A program made the position numbers and the translations under genes. Source: an uncultured Lachnospiraceae bacterium (lineage in GTDB: Bacteria > Bacillota > Clostridia > Lachnospirales > Lachnospiraceae). From it: DNA of 64,000 nt. The stretch's first letter is position 1. The number at the start of each line of letters is the position of its first letter. Location: NCBI GenBank assembly GCA_910578645.1, contig CAJTQI010000008.1, positions 128,991-192,990 of the forward strand. The letters run 5' to 3'. Below, one piece after another: positions 60,845-64,000 of this stretch. The notes beneath the pieces are model-generated. The model ran no database searches and was not told where the DNA came from. It saw only the letters and a list, made by a program, of their open reading frames with translations.

Positions 60845-61909
60845 ATGGGTTTCATGGACTTGCTTAGGAAATCGGAGAAACTGGTATACTGGAACCGGTG
60901 TAGGATACACCGCAATGACCCGGCATTCCGCAGGATGCTCTTGGAGGGGTATGAAAACCCGGACTTTTTGGAGATGCATACTTATGGCAGGGAATATGAA
61001 GGCAAGTGTGTCTATCTGATTGAAGAAAGAGGTGCGGGAGTTGGATTTTTTGCTGAATTCGGCGTGACGTTAATTCATCTGTATTTCGCGTATGAAAGAG
61101 GATTTGTCCCCTATGTGCGTTGGGGCATAAATTATCTTTATTATGAGCCGGAAGGAATTGACGGTGAGAAAAATGCATTTCTTTATTTCTTTCAGCCCGT
61201 TTCCGAGGTGACAGGAATCGAACATGCCTGTCATGTGATTCATACGCAGGAAAGTCATTATGTACAGGTAAAAGCACAGTTTGAGGCAGTCAGTTATGAT
61301 GTGTCGGATGCGTATATTGATGCGATGGCACATATGGTGAAGAAATATATCCGGTATAATGAAACTACAGAGCAATATTTGGAGAAAGAATACCGTAATC
61401 TGTTAGGGGATGGAAAGGTTTTGGGCGTCCATTTCAGGGGAACGGATTTTAGGAAGGGATATAACAATCACCCGATTCCTGTGCAGATTGAGCAGGAAAT
61501 TGAACAGGTAAAGGTTTTAATTGAAACGTCAGGATATGACAGGATATTCCTGGCCACGGATGAACAGGCAGCCGTGGAGCGTTTTAGGGAAGTTTTTGGG
61601 GATAAAATATGTGTCTATGAAGACACGTTCCGTGATAATGGAACGGATGAGTCTATTGCGTTCAGTGAAGGGAACAGAGACAGGCACCACTATTATTTGG
61701 CCAGGGAAGTGGTCAGGGACCAGTATACACTGACGCACTGTGACGGGCTTGTATGCGGCTATTCTAACGTGACTTTTATTGCACGTGTCATGAGGCGGGC
61801 ATGGTTTGGGAACGAATGGAAAGACTTTGTGCTGATTGATAATGGACTGTATCATAATGACAATGCCTTTTCACAAAGCGCCAACAGCAAAATAAGGAAT
61901 AAGAGATAA
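60845..61909 (+). CDS. GT23/NodZ-like O- or alpha-1,6-fucosyltransferase family protein
   Basis: A 354-residue GT-B-like protein. VLGVHFRGTDFRKGYNNHPIP (about residues 193-213) is the HxRGTD motif used by GT23, GT65 and GT68 fucosyltransferases to bind GDP-fucose; IFLATDEQAAVERF and GYSNVTFIARVM follow in the usual order. It is a different family from the three GT11-like proteins. It is the last intact gene of the + strand run. ATG 60845 follows GGAGG at nine bases; the 111-base gap before it has a small stem (about 60796-60821). A fucose donor is likely but inferred. Confidence 0.8.
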   Translation: MGFMDLLRKSEKLVYWNRCRIHRNDPAFRRMLLEGYENPDFLEMHTYGREYEGKCVYLIEERGAGVGFFAEFGVTLIHLYFAYERGFVPYVRWGINYLYYEPEGIDGEKNAFLYFFQPVSEVTGIEHACHVIHTQESHYVQVKAQFEAVSYDVSDAYIDAMAHMVKKYIRYNETTEQYLEKEYRNLLGDGKVLGVHFRGTDFRKGYNNHPIPVQIEQEIEQVKVLIETSGYDRIFLATDEQAAVERFREVFGDKICVYEDTFRDNGTDESIAFSEGNRDRHHYYLAREVVRDQYTLTHCDGLVCGYSNVTFIARVMRRAWFGNEWKDFVLIDNGLYHNDNAFSQSANSKIRNKR

Positions 61910-62012
61910 AAACAAGTGCAGAAGCATTTTGAAATGGTTAAACAGCTTTTGCGCTACTGGGTGAAAAAGTTTTTTGGAAGCCTATAACGATGTCCAAGGA
62001 AGCGGTGCTTAG

Positions 62013-62273
62013 TTATTCACATAAAAAGTAAAAACATACCATAACCGGGAAAACGACCACTATCGGATATAAATATCGTCCATAAAAACCGTTGCATGGG
62101 CCTAAAAGGCATACAAGCACTAAGACGACAGGAACCGTGATAATGCTCAATGAAAGTAACTTTTTTTTGTATATGCCATAACATAGTAGAAGAATGAGGC
62201 ACCATGTGTAGGTTGCAGGTGCCATTAGGAAAGACAAAAGTGGCGTAGCGGCAAGTCTTTCCCTATGGGAATT
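62013..62273 (-). pseudogene. 3' remnant of a second DUF6020-like gene
   Basis: On the - strand the frame from about 62273 to the TAA at 62013-62015 reads RLAATPLLSFLMAPATYTW, then GIYKKK, then VCLLGPCNGFYGRYLYP. This matches the C-terminus of the protein at 59258-60733 (GLPIYNMLVNPALYVW, LAGPCNGQYCRYMYP) over about 75 residues. Upstream it meets TGA at 62274-62276, and the similarity stops there. The rest of the gene is gone, replaced by the recombinase region. The gap between 61909 and 62013 holds only a short open stretch. Confidence 0.8.
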
Positions 62274-62286
62274 TCACATAAAGTAG

Positions 62287-62322
62287 AAAAAAGAATATCG
62301 GCTGATTACTGCATCAACCGAT
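62287..62322 (-). terminator. Intrinsic terminator of the recombinase gene
   Basis: On the - strand ATCGGTTGAT (62322-62313) pairs with ATCAGCCGAT (62306-62297), ten pairs with one G-T, around GCAGTA. A T-rich tail with six consecutive T (62292-62287) follows. It overlaps the recombinase stop codon. Confidence 0.7.
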
Positions 62323-63540
62323 ATATCCTACGAACTTATAATGTATCTTGATATCCCTTACTTTCTGCCCGTCCTCGATATGTACCTCACCAACTTCTAT
62401 TTTGTCAATCAGTCTCAGAAGCATCTCACGGTCGAGCGTGTCAATATCCTGATACTGGCGGATTAGTGAAATCCATTCCTGCACTTCATTTTTCACCGTC
62501 TGCATTTCCGCAAGCCGCGCTTCCAATTCCCGCCGCTTTGCGGCATTTTCCGTCCGTTCTTTCTGATAGCCGCCCAGAAGCTCCGCACACAGTTCGCCCG
62601 GTATCGAGCCGTTTACCTTGTCTTCATAGGCGCTCCTTATCAGCCTGTCAAGTTCCGCCGCACGCTTCTCCAATGACCTCATGGACTTCTGTATGGCAGA
62701 AAGCTCTGCCTGTCCCTGTTTCTGCCTGCGCTCCATCAGACGCTGTGCAATCTCTTTCTCATGGTAGCAGACCTCCTTCGCTTTAGCCCATATGTCGTTT
62801 AGAAGCAGTTCGTACAAAACCCCAAGGGGTATGCTATGCGTGGAACAGGCGGTCCGCCCGGAACGTGAATAGCTTCCGCACAAGTATTTTTCGTACAGAG
62901 CCGTGGCGCCGTTTTTCAGCCTCCGCCGCTCTATCTGGTACCTCATTGCAAAACCGCAATCGGCACAGCACAGCAGGCCGCTGAACAGGCTGGTCTCTTT
63001 CATGCTGTTCTGACGAGGGCGGCTCTGCGCCTTGTCTATCAGTCGGCACTGTTCCCAAACATCCATGCTGATGATAGGCTCATGGGTATTTTCCACCCGT
63101 ATCCATTCATCTTTAGGCACGGCAGTCATTCGGCGGTCTTTGTATGAAAATATCTCTTTCTTATGTTGTACCATGTTTCCGATATACGCCTCGTTGCGGA
63201 GCAGCTGGGTCACTGCGCTTGTGCTCCATTTCCCGTTGCCTTTCCATGAGTTGCCTGTTTTCCCGGAAGTCTGGCAGTAGTATTCCCTCGGCGGGAGCAC
63301 GCCCTCCTCATTGAGCGTTATGGCAATCCTGCGGTAGCCAAGCCCCTCACAGCGCATCTGGAAAATGCGGCGGACTACGGCGGCGGCAGGTTCGTCAATG
63401 ACGAACTTGTGGCGGTCATCGGGGGATTTCATATAGCCAAACGGTGCAAATGCCCCGATGAATTTTCCGCTTCTGCATGAAGTGTTCATTGCGGAACGGA
63501 TTTTCCGGCTGATATCCCTCGAATAATGCTCGTTGAACAC
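62314..63540 (-). CDS. Large serine recombinase, catalytic domain missing
   Basis: A 408-residue C-terminal portion of a large serine recombinase. It starts at MFNEHYSRDISRKI, which in intact proteins lies just after the resolvase domain, so the catalytic serine domain of about 120 residues is absent. Present are the recombinase DNA-binding domain (GAFAPFGYMKSP, RRIAITLNEEGVLPP, WSTSAVTQLLRNEAYIGN), a zinc ribbon (CCADCGFAM, then CGSYSRSGRTAC) and a coiled-coil tail. A TAA two codons before GTG 63540 ends the frame, so no catalytic start exists. The product should not recombine DNA, but could still bind it. Confidence 0.88.
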   Translation of the reverse strand: MFNEHYSRDISRKIRSAMNTSCRSGKFIGAFAPFGYMKSPDDRHKFVIDEPAAAVVRRIFQMRCEGLGYRRIAITLNEEGVLPPREYYCQTSGKTGNSWKGNGKWSTSAVTQLLRNEAYIGNMVQHKKEIFSYKDRRMTAVPKDEWIRVENTHEPIISMDVWEQCRLIDKAQSRPRQNSMKETSLFSGLLCCADCGFAMRYQIERRRLKNGATALYEKYLCGSYSRSGRTACSTHSIPLGVLYELLLNDIWAKAKEVCYHEKEIAQRLMERRQKQGQAELSAIQKSMRSLEKRAAELDRLIRSAYEDKVNGSIPGELCAELLGGYQKERTENAAKRRELEARLAEMQTVKNEVQEWISLIRQYQDIDTLDREMLLRLIDKIEVGEVHIEDGQKVRDIKIHYKFVGYIG

Positions 63541-63666
63541 AGGTTATTGGGGAAAGGGAAAGCAAACAGGCAAAAATCCAGTATTCATGCGGGTTTGCGG
63601 CGAGATGGCTCTCAAAAGCTAACCTCACAAAAGACAGATTATTGCACAATCACATATCGTTTCTAA

Positions 63667-63703
63667 GGGAGAATGTTGATTCCGGTCACATTCTCCCTTT
63701 TTT
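63667..63703 (+). terminator. Strong intrinsic terminator before parA
   Basis: GGGAGAATGT (63667-63676) pairs perfectly with ACATTCTCCC (63688-63697) around an 11-base loop, followed by six T (63698-63703). It lies 25 bases upstream of the parA start, so it either blocks transcription entering the element or acts as a leader attenuator. The remaining gap, 63541-63666, shows no gene I can support. Confidence 0.8.
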
Positions 63704-63728
63704 CATACCAAGAAACGAGGTGATTATC

Positions 63729-64000
63729 TTGAACACGCAAATCATCGCCATCGCCAACCAAAAGGGAGGTGTGGGCAAGACCACAACCTGTGCCAACTTA
63801 GGGATAGGACTGGCGCAGGCCGGAAAGAAAGTGCTTCTCATTGACGGGGACCCGCAAGGGAGCCTGACCATCAGCCTGGGCAATCCCCAGCCGGATAAGC
63901 TGCCCTTTACCCTCTCTGACGCGATGGGCCGTATCCTGACCGATCAGCCGGTCCGCCCCGGCGAGGGGATTCTGCGCCACCCGGAGGGCGTGGACCTGAT
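63729..64000 (+). CDS. parA: ParA-family ATPase, 3' end outside window
   Basis: The first 90 residues of a ParA/Soj partition ATPase. It starts NTQIIAIANQKGGVGKTTTC, with the deviant Walker A KGGVGKTT at residues 12-19, then VLLIDGDPQGSLT, the Walker A' type motif. Start TTG 63729 has GAGG eight bases upstream; no ATG or GTG fits better. The DNA is clearly more GC-rich than the glycan cluster, indicating a different origin. ParA at the head of a module is common in Clostridia integrative conjugative elements (Tn1549-like) and plasmids; which of these applies cannot be told from 272 bases. Confidence 0.9.
   Translation, partial: MNTQIIAIANQKGGVGKTTTCANLGIGLAQAGKKVLLIDGDPQGSLTISLGNPQPDKLPFTLSDAMGRILTDQPVRPGEGILRHPEGVDL

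Noticed and set aside
61934..61987. 17-codon frame after the last + strand gene
   Set aside because: Too short to support as a gene, though it could be the broken start of a lost transferase.
1..64000. CRISPR arrays, tRNA and rRNA genes
   Set aside because: No regularly spaced repeats, cloverleaf-like segments or rRNA-like sequence were noticed in reading the gaps; a search with tRNAscan or Infernal could confirm.

Overview
The window is almost entirely one very large surface-glycan biosynthesis locus. About 45 genes lie tightly packed on the + strand from the left edge to about position 61,900, most with overlapping stop/start codons or short gaps. Gene families (DUF6056-like and DUF6020-like membrane proteins, GT11 fucosyltransferase-like proteins, PglK-like ABC transporters), strong AGGAGG-type ribosome binding sites, some GTG/TTG starts and a conjugative-element-type ParA suggest a Gram-positive gut Clostridia, most likely Lachnospiraceae. 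That assignment is inference. No rRNA, tRNA or CRISPR array was recognised.

Layout. 1-11 kb: GT4, DUF6056-like membrane protein, NodB-like deacetylase, two glutamine-dependent asparagine synthase-like amidotransferases separated by a GT4 and a membrane-anchored SGNH hydrolase, then a GT2. 11-19 kb: GT11, first PglK-like ABC transporter, divergent GT11-like protein, second DUF6056-like protein, GNAT acetyltransferase, DUF5672 protein and GT17. 19-34 kb: the core of a Wzx/Wzy-type pathway, with a Wzy-like polymerase, the initiating polyprenyl-phosphate sugar phosphotransferase, GT4, GT2, GT11, GT2, pyruvyltransferase, Wzx-like flippase, a GH88/105-like hydrolase, a second Wzy-like protein and a GT26-GT4 fusion. 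34-51 kb: more GT4/GT2 enzymes, a radical SAM protein, a GT-D enzyme, a hexapeptide acetyltransferase, a second ABC transporter, a Gtr-like trio (polytopic protein, DPM1-like GT2, DUF2304), an epimerase and a large polytopic protein. 51.7-61.9 kb: a visibly more AT-rich block with a sensor-like or GT-C-like membrane protein, a third ABC transporter, a GT-B protein, a third DUF6056-like protein, a DUF6020-like gene interrupted by a stop codon, and a GT23-like fucosyltransferase.

Right edge. On the - strand from 62,013 lies the 3' remnant of a second DUF6020-like gene, cut off at about 62,273. It is followed by a large serine recombinase that lacks its catalytic domain, with its own terminator. 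On the + strand a strong hairpin terminator then precedes the start of a GC-richer parA gene running off the window. This looks like the edge of an integrative element, possibly nested in the recombinase gene.

How the genes work together (inference). One phosphoglycosyltransferase charges undecaprenyl phosphate and cytoplasmic GT2/GT4/GT11/GT17/GT26 enzymes extend the glycan. Amidotransferase, acetyltransferase, pyruvyltransferase, deacetylase and SGNH proteins decorate it. Wzx and/or three ABC flippases translocate intermediates, and Wzy-like and GT-C-like membrane proteins polymerise or modify them outside the membrane. Having one Wzx, three ABC flippases and two polymerase-like proteins in one run suggests several glycans or a mosaic assembled by module acquisition. 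Small structured or repeated intergenic elements at several module joints fit that view.
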